The notes beneath the pieces are model-generated. The model saw nothing but the letters and a program-made list of their open reading frames with translations, did no database searches and was not told the origin of the DNA. Position numbers and translations under genes: made by a program. DNA of 33,556 nucleotides from Methylotenera_A sp046594885 (GTDB lineage Bacteria; Pseudomonadota; Gammaproteobacteria; Burkholderiales; Methylophilaceae). Position 1 is the stretch's first letter, and the number at the start of each line of letters is the position of its first letter. Positions 7,314 through 15,092 of this stretch are shown in pieces. Location: assembly GCA_046594885.1 (NCBI GenBank), contig JBKJRD010000019.1, forward strand, positions 1 to 33,556, read 5' to 3'.

Positions 7314-8612
7314 TTACTGTGCGCCAACCACAACCGATACAAAATGATCTGGCTTGATACGGCGATTAAATGCATCTTTAATTTGCGCAGTGGTTACTTT
7401 AGCCACTTCTTTATTGAAGTCGTCCAAATAGGTGATTGGTAAGCGGTAAAATCCAATCACACTCAGATAATCTAATATCTTGCTATTACTATCGATACGC
7501 ATAGGAAAGCCGCCAATAATATTAGACTTTGCTGCTTTTAACTCTTTTTCGGTAACGCCGTTTTTCATAAACTTAGCCAAGGTTTCGTTGACTACTTTTA
7601 GCGCGTCATTAGCCTGCTCTTTTTTGGTTTGCAAACCAATTTGAAACGGACCTAATTCACCCATCGGCATAAAATAACTATATACGCTGTAAACCAAGCC
7701 GCGTTTTTCGCGTACTTCTTCGGTTAAGCGCGACACAAATCCGCCGCCGCCCAAAATGTAATTACCGACATATAAAGCAAAGTAATCGGCATCGCCGCGC
7801 TTAATGCCAGGGTAACCTAATAAAATATGGGCTTGGCTAGCAGGATGGGCTATAGTTTGTGTGAAAGCCGCTTGCGGCAAAGTGACTGGCGCGATTTTTG
7901 ATACCGCAGCACCTTGTGGCAAACCTTTAGAAACCGCTTCTGCAACCGCGCGCGCTTGGGTTTCAGTCAAATCACCAATAAGTGCAATCACTGCGCTTTT
8001 AGCGGTGTAATATTGCGCATAAAAAGTGGTTAAGTCTTCACGCTTCATGGCGTTAATTGTGTCAATTTCGCCGCTTTCATCCAAACTATACGGATGCGCG
8101 CCGTACAATGCCTGCATAAATGCTTTGTTTGAAATGCTTTCTGGCTGTGTTGCCGCTTCTTGCAATCCAGCAACAATACGCGTTTTTTCACGCGCTAAAA
8201 TAGCTTGCGGAAAGTCAGGTTTGTGCAATATTTTATTAAAAACGCCGAGCGCCTTATCTTGCTCACTGGTTAGTGTGCGCAATTTAAACGCTGCTCTATC
8301 CAAATCTAGCTCACCACCCAATATCGCACCAATATCTGCAAACTGGTTGGTAATGGCCTCTTCATTCATGCCATCAGCGCCTAATGTCATCATATATCTT
8401 GTAACACCTGCCACACCTGAAGTCTGCTTAGTATCGCGCGAACTGCCCGCAGGAAAATTAACGCTCATATCCAAAATTGGCAAATCATGATTCTCAACAA
8501 AATAGACTTGGCTACCAGAACTGGTTTGCCACTGTTGAATTTTAACAGCCGCTTGCGCGCCAAATGCGACTAAACTTGTTACTAAAATGATTAATAATTG
8601 GATTTTTTTCAT
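7314..8612 (-). CDS. M16 peptidase-like subunit lacking the zinc site, exported
   Basis: A 432-residue M16 (pitrilysin) family protein. I start at the ATG 8610-8612 because it opens a clean signal peptide (MKKIQLLIILVTSLVAFGAQA, cleavage near residue 21). The longer frame to 8663 adds 17 non-signal-like residues. Where an active peptidase has HxxEH, this has G69-V-T-R72-Y73, so it cannot bind catalytic zinc. The C-terminal M16 half keeps the R/Y region (LTEEVREKRGLVYSVYSYF) that shapes the substrate pocket. The active partner is just upstream (8795-10201). Such active/inactive pairs form heterodimers in several bacteria. It is probably periplasmic, and the substrate is unknown. Confidence 0.92.
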   Translation of the reverse strand: MKKIQLLIILVTSLVAFGAQAAVKIQQWQTSSGSQVYFVENHDLPILDMSVNFPAGSSRDTKQTSGVAGVTRYMMTLGADGMNEEAITNQFADIGAILGGELDLDRAAFKLRTLTSEQDKALGVFNKILHKPDFPQAILAREKTRIVAGLQEAATQPESISNKAFMQALYGAHPYSLDESGEIDTINAMKREDLTTFYAQYYTAKSAVIALIGDLTETQARAVAEAVSKGLPQGAAVSKIAPVTLPQAAFTQTIAHPASQAHILLGYPGIKRGDADYFALYVGNYILGGGGFVSRLTEEVREKRGLVYSVYSYFMPMGELGPFQIGLQTKKEQANDALKVVNETLAKFMKNGVTEKELKAAKSNIIGGFPMRIDSNSKILDYLSVIGFYRLPITYLDDFNKEVAKVTTAQIKDAFNRRIKPDHFVSVVVGAQ

Positions 8613-8718
8613 GCTTAAAAACCTTAAAATGGATGCCCACTTTCGTGAGAATGACAAAGTCAAAAATGTTTGCCTTATAAATTAGCTGAAAAACTTAAAG
8701 CGTTAAGTGAGGCTAGGC

Positions 8719-8760
8719 GCGCAATATCGACGTGTACATTCAGTACACAAGATGTTGCGC
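8719..8760. repeat. 42-nt interrupted palindrome between the two M16 genes
   Basis: The nested arms are GCGCAA (8719-8724) with TTGCGC (8755-8760), ATC (8726-8728) with GAT (8751-8753), and GTGTAC (8732-8737) with GTACAC (8743-8748) around the loop ATTCA. The arms are more GC-rich than the surrounding DNA and no U-run follows in either direction. It sits in the 182-bp gap between the cotranscribed M16 genes. It may be a REP-like element, an mRNA stability or processing hairpin, or a binding site. Confidence 0.6.
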
Positions 8761-8794
8761 AACAACGCATCACGACGCGGTTTAAATTTTTCAT

Positions 8795-10201
8795 TTAGTG
8801 AACGTGAGGCTTGCCGACTGGCTTCGCATTAGGGTCTATTGGCTGCGGATCTAAAGTCGCAATAGTCATATTATCTTTAACCAAGTATTTTTTAGTCACG
8901 GCTTGTATTTGCTCGGAAGTAATTGCCTTTAATTTGATGGGATACTCTTCTAATAAACGCCAGCTATAACCCATGGTTTCTAATTGGCCAATCTGCATGC
9001 CTTGGTAAAACATCGAATCACGCTGATACACATCTGCCGCAATCACCGCAGCTTTCACCCGGTCTAATTCAACTTGCGTTACGCCATCGGTTTTAATTAA
9101 TTCAATTTGCGCCAGTAATGCCGATTCTAGTTCCGCAACTGTCTTGCCTTCAGCTGGTGTACCGACCAACTCAAACAAGGCCTCGCGACCACGTGAAGTG
9201 GTGTCGTATCCAGCACCAACATCCACTGCAATCGAATTTTCCCGCACTAATTTTTGATTCAATCGCGCTGAATCATTACCGCTTAAGATGCCAGATAATA
9301 CATCTAGCGCATACGGCTCCCAATCTTGCTCAGGTGTCACTGGTTTAGGTAATAAAGTGGGTACATGAAAGCCCATCATCAAATAAGGTAACTTTGCTGG
9401 CGCTTTTACCACTACGCGACGCACCCCTATTTGTTCAGGTTCGGTTTGTGGTTTTCTAGCAGGCAAAACCTTTGGTTTGAGTGGCCCAAAATATTGCTTT
9501 GCCAGCTTTAGCACTTCTTGCGTTTTAACATCGCCCACCACCACCAAAGTGGCATTATTGGGCGCATACCAATTTTTATACCATTCGCGCGCATCGGCTG
9601 CGGTCATGTTTTCTAGATCATTCATCCAGCCTACTACTGGCCTGCCGTAAGGGTGTGCATTAAAAATGGTGGATTGAAACTGCTCATTGACTTTGGATTG
9701 CGGCTTATCCTCGGTGCGCCAGCGGCGCTCTTCCATCACCACTTTAATTTCTTTGGCAAATTCAGCATCGGTAATCACCAAATTTGCCATACGATCCGCT
9801 TCTAACTTCATCGATAGCGGCAAATGTGATTTCTCAAGCTGTTGAAAGTAGCAAGTATAATCGGTGCCAGTAAACGCATTTTCTTTACCGCCTGCGGCCG
9901 CTATTAGCCGTGAAAATTGGCCAGCAGGCACGCGCTTTGTCCCTTTAAACATCATATGTTCTAACACATGCGCTACACCTGTTTTTCCATTCACTTCATC
10001 TAAGCTACCCGCGCGGTACCACACTTGCGATACCACCACTGGTGCGCGATGGTCTTCTTGCACAATCACTTTCATGCCATTGCTGAGTTTAAATTCTTGA
10101 ATAGCGGCTTGACTAAGTAGAGGTGAAAGCGCCAACAGCAGCGCGGCAATATAAATAGGGTCAGTTTTAAGTTTTAGTACGTTTCTGAGTTTTAATAGCA
10201 C
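8795..10201 (-). CDS. M16 family zinc metallopeptidase, exported
   Basis: A 468-residue pitrilysin-family peptidase. The zinc site H78-x-x-E81-H82 (VAHVLEHMMFKGTKR) plus the distal ligand glutamate E158 (VVMEERR) are intact, so this is the catalytic subunit. The GTG at 10201 starts the frame; a hydrophobic signal-like segment (IAALLLALSPLLSQA, residues ~19-32) precedes the mature start AIQEFKLSNGMKVIV. The C-terminal M16 domain carries the substrate-pocket region near RLNQKLVRENSIAVDVGAGY. It is the first gene of the minus-strand block and lies upstream of its zinc-less partner. It is predicted to be periplasmic or inner-membrane anchored, with an unknown substrate. It is divergent from ftsY across 169 bp that should hold both promoters. 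Confidence 0.94.
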   Translation of the reverse strand: MLLKLRNVLKLKTDPIYIAALLLALSPLLSQAAIQEFKLSNGMKVIVQEDHRAPVVVSQVWYRAGSLDEVNGKTGVAHVLEHMMFKGTKRVPAGQFSRLIAAAGGKENAFTGTDYTCYFQQLEKSHLPLSMKLEADRMANLVITDAEFAKEIKVVMEERRWRTEDKPQSKVNEQFQSTIFNAHPYGRPVVGWMNDLENMTAADAREWYKNWYAPNNATLVVVGDVKTQEVLKLAKQYFGPLKPKVLPARKPQTEPEQIGVRRVVVKAPAKLPYLMMGFHVPTLLPKPVTPEQDWEPYALDVLSGILSGNDSARLNQKLVRENSIAVDVGAGYDTTSRGREALFELVGTPAEGKTVAELESALLAQIELIKTDGVTQVELDRVKAAVIAADVYQRDSMFYQGMQIGQLETMGYSWRLLEEYPIKLKAITSEQIQAVTKKYLVKDNMTIATLDPQPIDPNAKPVGKPHVH

Positions 10202-10370
10202 AACGAATCTTTCTAAAACAGTTGTTAGGATTTAAGTAGCATTAATAATGCCTTTAAATGACCCAATTTAAATTAATTTAGTTCCTATGCTAATTTAATA
10301 GTCGCATGCTTCATAGCACGCACATGATTTTACGACTAAAATAGGCGTTAATCGTTATTTAAAGTTTGTT

Positions 10371-11423
10371 ATGTTTAATATTTTCAAGAAAAAAACAGAA
10401 CCATTAGCGCAACCTGCAGAAAGTGCGCCAATACCGCTTGCGCAAGCAGATACTGCCTTGCTAGCACCACATGAACCGACGCCTCAAACCTTAGAAACCA
10501 AATCAGCAGAAGCAGAACTCAGTTTTACGCAACGTCTTAAACAAGGCTTAGCCAAAACGCGCCAACAACTCTCTGGGCAGCTGAACAGCCTATTTAGTGG
10601 CGGCAAAATTGATGCTGACACCTATGAAGAATTAGAAACGATTCTGCTCACCGCCGACATTGGCGTGGCGGCTACCATGCAATTGCTAGATAACCTGAAA
10701 AAGCGCGTAAAACGCGAAAATTTAGAAGAAACTACTGCGCTTAAGCAAGCATTAAAAATTGAGCTATTTAATGTGTTAAGTCCTTTAGAAAAACCTTTAC
10801 AAACCAACAATCATGCGCCTTTTATCATCATGTTGGCGGGCGTTAATGGCGCAGGAAAAACCACTACTATCGGCAAACTGGCTAAATTATTTCAATCGCA
10901 AGGTAAAAGCGTTCTAATTGCAGCAGGCGATACTTTTAGAGCTGCCGCCAGAGAGCAACTACAAGTGTGGGGCGAGCGTAATCATGTGCAAGTGATTGCA
11001 TCTGAAGGTGGCGATCCTGCAGCGGTTATTTTTGATGCCGTTAATTCTGCCATTGCCAGAAAAATTGATATTGTGATTGCCGACACTGCTGGCCGATTAC
11101 CCACTCAAATGCACTTAATGGATGAAATTAAGAAAGTGCAACGCGTGATTGGCAAAGCAATACCCAACGCGCCGCATGAAATTTTATTAGTGATTGATGC
11201 CAATACAGGACAAAATGCCGTGAGCCAAGTGAAAGCGTTTGATGACGCGCTGGGCGTAACTGGTTTAGTATTAAGCAAATTAGATGGCACGGCCAAGGGC
11301 GGTGTCATTGCGGCCATCGCGCAGGCCAGACCTATTCCAATTCGCTATATTGGTATTGGCGAATCCATTGACGATTTGCGCCCGTTTAGTGCGCAAGCCT
11401 TTGTTGATGCGTTATTCGATTAA
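10371..11423 (+). CDS. ftsY: Signal recognition particle receptor FtsY
   Basis: An SRP-GTPase that docks SRP-ribosome complexes at the membrane for co-translational insertion. It has 350 residues. The first ~50 are a Pro/Ala/Glu-rich acidic A domain, shorter than in E. coli, with MFNIFKKK as a short basic membrane-contact start. The N domain spans about 50-140, followed by the G domain: GVNGAGKTTTIGKL (P-loop, 157-170), DTFRAAAREQL (187-197), DTAGR (238-242) and SKLDGTAKGG (302-311). The gene pairs with ftsEX downstream, a classic arrangement. The 147-bp gap to ftsE contains a TATAAT box, so ftsE may also have its own promoter. Confidence 0.98.
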   Translation: MFNIFKKKTEPLAQPAESAPIPLAQADTALLAPHEPTPQTLETKSAEAELSFTQRLKQGLAKTRQQLSGQLNSLFSGGKIDADTYEELETILLTADIGVAATMQLLDNLKKRVKRENLEETTALKQALKIELFNVLSPLEKPLQTNNHAPFIIMLAGVNGAGKTTTIGKLAKLFQSQGKSVLIAAGDTFRAAAREQLQVWGERNHVQVIASEGGDPAAVIFDAVNSAIARKIDIVIADTAGRLPTQMHLMDEIKKVQRVIGKAIPNAPHEILLVIDANTGQNAVSQVKAFDDALGVTGLVLSKLDGTAKGGVIAAIAQARPIPIRYIGIGESIDDLRPFSAQAFVDALFD

Positions 11424-11497
11424 AAAATGCATTGTTTCAACGCACTAATGACTAAAACTTAACACTTTTTTTAGACGCATTTTTTAAACGCGCACGC

Positions 11498-11503
11498 TAT
11501 AAT
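11498..11503 (+). promoter_or_regulatory. Possible -10 box of an ftsEX promoter
   Basis: A perfect TATAAT hexamer at 11498-11503, 68 bp before the ftsE ATG and 75 bp after the ftsY stop. No convincing -35 hexamer stands 16-18 bp upstream, so it may be a weak or activator-dependent promoter. An AT-rich variant of the recurrent ACTTAAC motif (11457-11472) lies just upstream. Confidence 0.35.
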
Positions 11504-11570
11504 TAAAACGCGTAACTTGACCAATCTTTAACCCAATCCTTTACTCAAGCTTTTTAATAATGATGAACTT

Positions 11571-12248
11571 ATGATTGTTTTTGACAACGTGACTAAACGT
11601 TACCCCGCCAGCGGAGACGCCCTTAGCCAAGTGAGCTTTATTATTGAGCAAGGCGAACTGGTTTATGTAACAGGGCATTCTGGCGCAGGCAAAAGTACTT
11701 TGCTTAAACTGATGGCAACCATTGAACGTCCAACAAGCGGTACCGTACTCATTAACAATCAGAATGTCAGCAAATTAAAAGCGTCTACTTTGCCCTATAT
11801 TCGCCGCAAATTTGGCTTGATATTTCAAGATCATAAACTGCTGTATGACCGTAATTGTTTTCAAAATGTCGCGTTAGCATTGGCGATTAACGGCATTACT
11901 GGGTTTGAGGCAGCTAAACGTATTCGCGCCGCCCTAGATAAAGTGGGCTTACTAAACAAAGAAAAAGTCATGCCGATTACGCTTTCTGGTGGCGAACAAC
12001 AACGCTTGGCCATTGCGCGCGCTGTGGTGTGCAAGCCCACTTTTTTAATTGCAGATGAACCGACTGGCAATTTAGATAAAAATTACGCAGCAGATATTCT
12101 TGCGCTATTCAAAGCCTTTCAGCAAGTGGGAGTTACAGTCATCATCGCCACGCACGATGCATTAGGCCAAGCAAACCACCAAAATAAAGTGTTGCATCTC
12201 AACCATGGTAGGCTAACGAGCGCTGTTTATGCAGAGGCAAACGCATGA
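11571..12248 (+). CDS. ftsE: Cell division ATP-binding protein FtsE
   Basis: The ABC ATPase of the FtsEX complex, which energises periplasmic peptidoglycan amidase activation at the septum. It has 225 residues. Walker A is GHSGAGKS (35-42), the Q-loop lies in GLIFQDHKLL, the signature is LSGGEQQR (138-145), Walker B plus catalytic Glu is FLIADEPTGNLD (158-169), and the switch His is in VIIATHD. MIVFDNVTKRYP at the start and the IFQDHKLLYDR segment are typical of FtsE rather than other LolD-like ATPases. The last 4 bp overlap the ftsX start (ATGA), showing translational coupling. Confidence 0.97.
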   Translation: MIVFDNVTKRYPASGDALSQVSFIIEQGELVYVTGHSGAGKSTLLKLMATIERPTSGTVLINNQNVSKLKASTLPYIRRKFGLIFQDHKLLYDRNCFQNVALALAINGITGFEAAKRIRAALDKVGLLNKEKVMPITLSGGEQQRLAIARAVVCKPTFLIADEPTGNLDKNYAADILALFKAFQQVGVTVIIATHDALGQANHQNKVLHLNHGRLTSAVYAEANA

Positions 12249-13144
12249 AAACGTGGCTTAGCTACCATGCGCAGGCTTTAAAACTAGTTTTGTCGCGCTT
12301 TCAAAAAAATCAGCTCAGCACATTTTTAATTTGCTTAAGTATTGGCGTTACTTTGGCGCTGCCAACCACCGCTTATATTATTTTGGATAACTTAAATGGC
12401 TTGGTGAGCACTGTAAAAAGCGAATCTAAATTAAGTATTTTTTTAACCGAAAACCACGATGATGCGCTTGTTAAGAGCATTGAAAATACACTGAAACAAA
12501 ATCCAGCCATTCTGCATGTGACATTTACATCAAAAGAGGAAGCGTTAGCACAATTAACGGCAATTGATGCGAACAAAGCTTTGCTAGATTCTTTATCTAA
12601 CAACCCGTTGCCAGATGCTTTTTTTATTGAACCCAAAACGTTAAATACAGCTTCAATTGAAACACTGAAAAACGATTTAAGTGAAATTGAAGGTGTTGAT
12701 AAAGTGCTAGTAGATGGCGAATGGATTAAGCGTCTTAATTATTTACTACAACTAGGGCAAAAAATATTAGTCATTTTAGCCAGCCTATTAGGGTTTGCGC
12801 TCATTGCAGTTATCGGCAATACTATCCGCATGCAAGTGTTAACCCAACAAGCCGAAATTGAGCTCAGCCAGCTAATTGGCGCAACAAAAGGCTTTATTCG
12901 CCGGCCTTTTTTATATTTAGGCGCGCTCTATGGGCTTGGTGGCGGCTTGTTAGCTTTGGTTATAGCCTGGTGTATTATTTTATTTTTTAATCAAACTGTT
13001 ACCGCAATGGCCGCAACCTATCAATTTAATTTTTCACTGCAATTTTTATCTGATTCATACTTATTTTTTCTGCTAGCCTTATCAATCTTTATTGGCTGGC
13101 TATCCGCCTATCTTTCATTATCTTTATTTAAGCAACACTCTTAA
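12245..13144 (+). CDS. ftsX: Cell division permease-like protein FtsX
   Basis: The 299-residue membrane partner of FtsE. The first transmembrane helix spans about 24-48, followed by a periplasmic loop of about 120 residues (including FIEPKTLNTASIE and EGVDKVLVDGEWIKRL) that in the family contacts amidase activators. Three more helices follow (about 172-192, 223-247 and 270-292). NTIRMQVLTQQAEIELSQLIGA, just after the second helix, is the conserved FtsX coupling region that sits on FtsE. The stop at 13142-13144 is followed by 133 bp of AT-rich non-coding DNA. Confidence 0.96.
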   Translation: MKTWLSYHAQALKLVLSRFQKNQLSTFLICLSIGVTLALPTTAYIILDNLNGLVSTVKSESKLSIFLTENHDDALVKSIENTLKQNPAILHVTFTSKEEALAQLTAIDANKALLDSLSNNPLPDAFFIEPKTLNTASIETLKNDLSEIEGVDKVLVDGEWIKRLNYLLQLGQKILVILASLLGFALIAVIGNTIRMQVLTQQAEIELSQLIGATKGFIRRPFLYLGALYGLGGGLLALVIAWCIILFFNQTVTAMAATYQFNFSLQFLSDSYLFFLLALSIFIGWLSAYLSLSLFKQHS

Positions 13145-13277
13145 TGTTTTACATTAACTATACTACCCATTTGGGCTATTGAATTATCGATATAAGTCAT
13201 CTATTGTGTGATTCATAGAAATAGTTATTGGGTAACAAATTTTTTAGTTAATTAATTTCAATTAAAGGGGACATATA

Positions 13278-13889
13278 ATGAAAAAAGTATTATTAGCATT
13301 AGCGTTAGCATTTGCTGCAACATCTGCAAATGCAGCATTTGTGAGTGGAAATCTGACGTTTACTGATACAAGCTCTTCAATCTACACAGATAATAATGTT
13401 GTATCCTGCGCTGGCACAGTATGCGCAAGTGCAATGACTGCAGTTGGATCTGGGTCATCTGGTACAGCTTACGCTGGCACTTTATCTCTAACTGCACCAA
13501 GCGAATTACTGTTCACTTATTTGGGTAAAGAAGCAGGTAGCACCAATGTTGTCATTTACGATTTTATGAATGTAGAGATTTTTAACACTTCAACCGCAAT
13601 GGCTGGTCAGACCGTATCAGTTAGTGGCTCACCAGCTGGTCCTTTAAGTTTTACAGTAACAACGCAAGGCACAGAGATCTCACAAAGTAATCTTTATTTC
13701 TTAGGCTTTATTGGTGGCGCTCATGTGATCGGCTTAAGCGATAATACTCAAGCTACTCCTACTAATATGGACTTTGACGTTGATGATGGTATATTTAGCG
13801 TACAAGCTGTGCCAGTTCCTGCCGCATTGCCATTAATGGCAACTGCTTTAGGTTTATTTGGTTTCGGTGCTAGCCGTAGACGTATTTAG
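13278..13889 (+). CDS. Secreted protein with VPxPA/PEP-CTERM-type sorting signal
   Basis: A 203-residue exported protein with a strong ribosome site (AAAGGGGA, 13264-13271). The signal peptide is MKKVLLALALAFAATSANA. The mature region is Ser/Thr/Gly-rich with two cysteines close together (C44 and C49, likely a disulfide) and is probably beta-sandwich. The C-terminus has VPVPAALPLMATALGLFGFG followed by ASRRRI: a VPxPA motif, a transmembrane helix and a basic tail, as in the tripartite CTERM signals recognised by exosortases. In exosortase systems such proteins are cleaved and released to the surface or to exopolysaccharide. No exosortase or polysaccharide cluster lies in this window, so the sorting enzyme must be elsewhere. 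The function of the mature protein is not recognisable. It is monocistronic, with a terminator 30 bp downstream. Confidence 0.88.
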   Translation: MKKVLLALALAFAATSANAAFVSGNLTFTDTSSSIYTDNNVVSCAGTVCASAMTAVGSGSSGTAYAGTLSLTAPSELLFTYLGKEAGSTNVVIYDFMNVEIFNTSTAMAGQTVSVSGSPAGPLSFTVTTQGTEISQSNLYFLGFIGGAHVIGLSDNTQATPTNMDFDVDDGIFSVQAVPVPAALPLMATALGLFGFGASRRRI

Positions 13890-13919
13890 TAGTATCGTTT
13901 TATATTAAATAGTTTTAAT

Positions 13920-13943
13920 AAAAGGACGCTTAGGCGTCCTTTT
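13920..13943 (+). terminator. Intrinsic terminator after the CTERM protein gene
   Basis: AAAAGGACGC (13920-13929), loop TTAG (13930-13933) and GCGTCCTTTT (13934-13943), followed by ATTATTT. The 6-bp GC-rich core is extended by A-T pairs. It isolates rpoH from the upstream gene. Confidence 0.9.
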
Positions 13944-14003
13944 ATTATTTGTGCAAAGCTTATTTTTTTGTAAAGTTGCGTAACAATTTGAAACTATTGC
14001 TTA

Positions 14004-14030
14004 CTAGCACTCTCATATCCAGAGTGCTAA
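14004..14030 (+). promoter_or_regulatory. CIRCE operator (HrcA site) upstream of rpoH
   Basis: CTAGCACTC (14004-14012), a spacer of exactly nine bases (14013-14021), then GAGTGCTAA (14022-14030). The CIRCE consensus is TTAGCACTC-N9-GAGTGCTAA, so 17 of the 18 arm positions match and only the first base differs. CIRCE is bound by the heat-shock repressor HrcA. Here it lies 47 bp before the proposed rpoH start and directly abuts a TATAAT box (14033-14038), where bound HrcA should block RNA polymerase. HrcA itself is not in the window. Confidence 0.93.
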
Positions 14031-14032
14031 AA

Positions 14033-14038
14033 TATAAT
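14033..14038 (+). promoter_or_regulatory. Putative -10 box of rpoH
   Basis: A perfect TATAAT hexamer three bases after the CIRCE right arm. No good -35 hexamer is visible at 16-18 bp spacing, since that position falls inside CIRCE. A start of transcription near 14045 would give a short leader of about 30 nt before the start codon. Confidence 0.5.
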
Positions 14039-14076
14039 ATCAGTGTATTTAACCATTACATTAAAGGAGTTTCACT

Positions 14077-14928
14077 ATTAACGCTTTAACAATACCGTCA
14101 ATTTCCTCTCTTGATAGCTTTGATCAATATATGCGCGCGGTCAAAGCGTTCCCGCTATTAAGCGCGGAAGAAGAACATGATTTGGCCACAAAACTCAAAA
14201 ACAACAACGATCTAGACGCAGCGCAAACATTGATTGTTTCGCATCTGCGCTTGGTTGTGAGTATTGCGCGTGGCTATTTGGGTTATGGCTTGCCGCAATC
14301 AGACCTTATACAAGAAGGCAATATTGGGCTGATGAAAGCAGTTAAACGCTTTGATCCAGACCGTGGCGTGCGTTTAGTTTCTTTCGCCATGCATTGGATT
14401 AAAGCCGAAATGAACGAATATATCGTGCGTAATTGGCGTTTAGTCAAAACCGCTACAACCAAAGCACAACGTAAACTATTCTTTAATTTGCGTAGCATGA
14501 AAAAAGGTTTTGGTAGCCTGCATCCCGATGAAGTCAATCGGATTGCGCTTGAGCTCAATGTAAAGCCAGAAGAAGTGATGGAAATGGAATATCGCTTAAA
14601 TGGGCAAGAAATTTCGTTAGACGCGCACGTGGATGAAGATGGCGACGAAAGTTTTAGTCCGATTGCGTATTTAGAAGATGAAAGCCCAGAGCCTTCTGAT
14701 GCGCTAGCGAATCAACAAGCGGAAAAAATGCAATCAGCAAGCTTGAGCAAAGCGTTAATGAGCTTAGATGACCGCAGCCGCCGCGTGTTAGAAGCGCGCT
14801 GGTTAACCGAAAGTGCAACACTAACCTTGCATGATTTGGCCGCCGAATTTGGCGTTTCGGCAGAACGCATTCGTCAGATTGAGCAAAAAGCCATGCAAAA
14901 AATTAAAGGCGCGATGTTGTCTGCTTAA
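14077..14928 (+). CDS. rpoH: RNA polymerase heat-shock sigma factor sigma-32, apparent ATT start
   Basis: Directs RNA polymerase to heat-shock promoters. The recognisable protein has the RpoH box QRKLFFNLR, region 2 (DLIQEGNIGLMKAVKRFDP, LVSFAMHWIKAEM) and region 4 (DLAAEFGVSAERIRQIEQKA). The first in-frame ATG (14131) would start at MRAVKAFPLLSAEEE and delete the N-terminal part of region 1.2 that aligns with LDSYIRAANAWPMLSADEE in E. coli. The frame is open further upstream, and a consensus AAAGGAG (14063-14069) stands 7 nt before ATT 14077. From there the protein reads INALTIPSISSLDSFDQY and has 283 residues, against 284 in E. coli. No ATG, GTG or TTG occurs in frame between 14077 and 14131. 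ATT is therefore the likely initiator, unless it is a sequencing error for ATG. Expression is probably controlled by CIRCE/HrcA and perhaps by poor initiation. It converges on the dynamin-like gene. Confidence 0.93.
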   Translation: MNALTIPSISSLDSFDQYMRAVKAFPLLSAEEEHDLATKLKNNNDLDAAQTLIVSHLRLVVSIARGYLGYGLPQSDLIQEGNIGLMKAVKRFDPDRGVRLVSFAMHWIKAEMNEYIVRNWRLVKTATTKAQRKLFFNLRSMKKGFGSLHPDEVNRIALELNVKPEEVMEMEYRLNGQEISLDAHVDEDGDESFSPIAYLEDESPEPSDALANQQAEKMQSASLSKALMSLDDRSRRVLEARWLTESATLTLHDLAAEFGVSAERIRQIEQKAMQKIKGAMLSA

Positions 14929-14989
14929 GTCAGATATAAGACGCTCTAGATTCCACACACTTAAGTAAATTAAGTTTTGCACTAGCAAT

Positions 14990-15018
14990 AAAAAAGCCGA
15001 TTTAACGTCGGCTTTTTT
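14990..15018. terminator. Bidirectional terminator between rpoH and the dynamin-like gene
   Basis: A six-A run (14990-14995), GCCGA (14996-15000), loop TTTAACG (15001-15007), TCGGC (15008-15012) and a six-T run (15013-15018). It can end transcription from both sides, which suits the convergent genes. An ACTTAACC motif follows 4 bp later. Confidence 0.88.
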
Positions 15019-15092
15019 ATATACTTAACCACTTTTTTTGCTTAATTTCTGATGATATTTTTACGATGATAAAATGCTTAGATATCAATAAG

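Noticed and set aside
8026..8490. 154-codon frame on + opposite the M16-like gene
   Set aside because: It lies antisense inside a clear M16 gene, has no ribosome site and no family-like pattern.
7314..8663. Longer start for the inactive M16 subunit
   Set aside because: The extra 17 residues precede a complete signal peptide that starts at the ATG at 8612.
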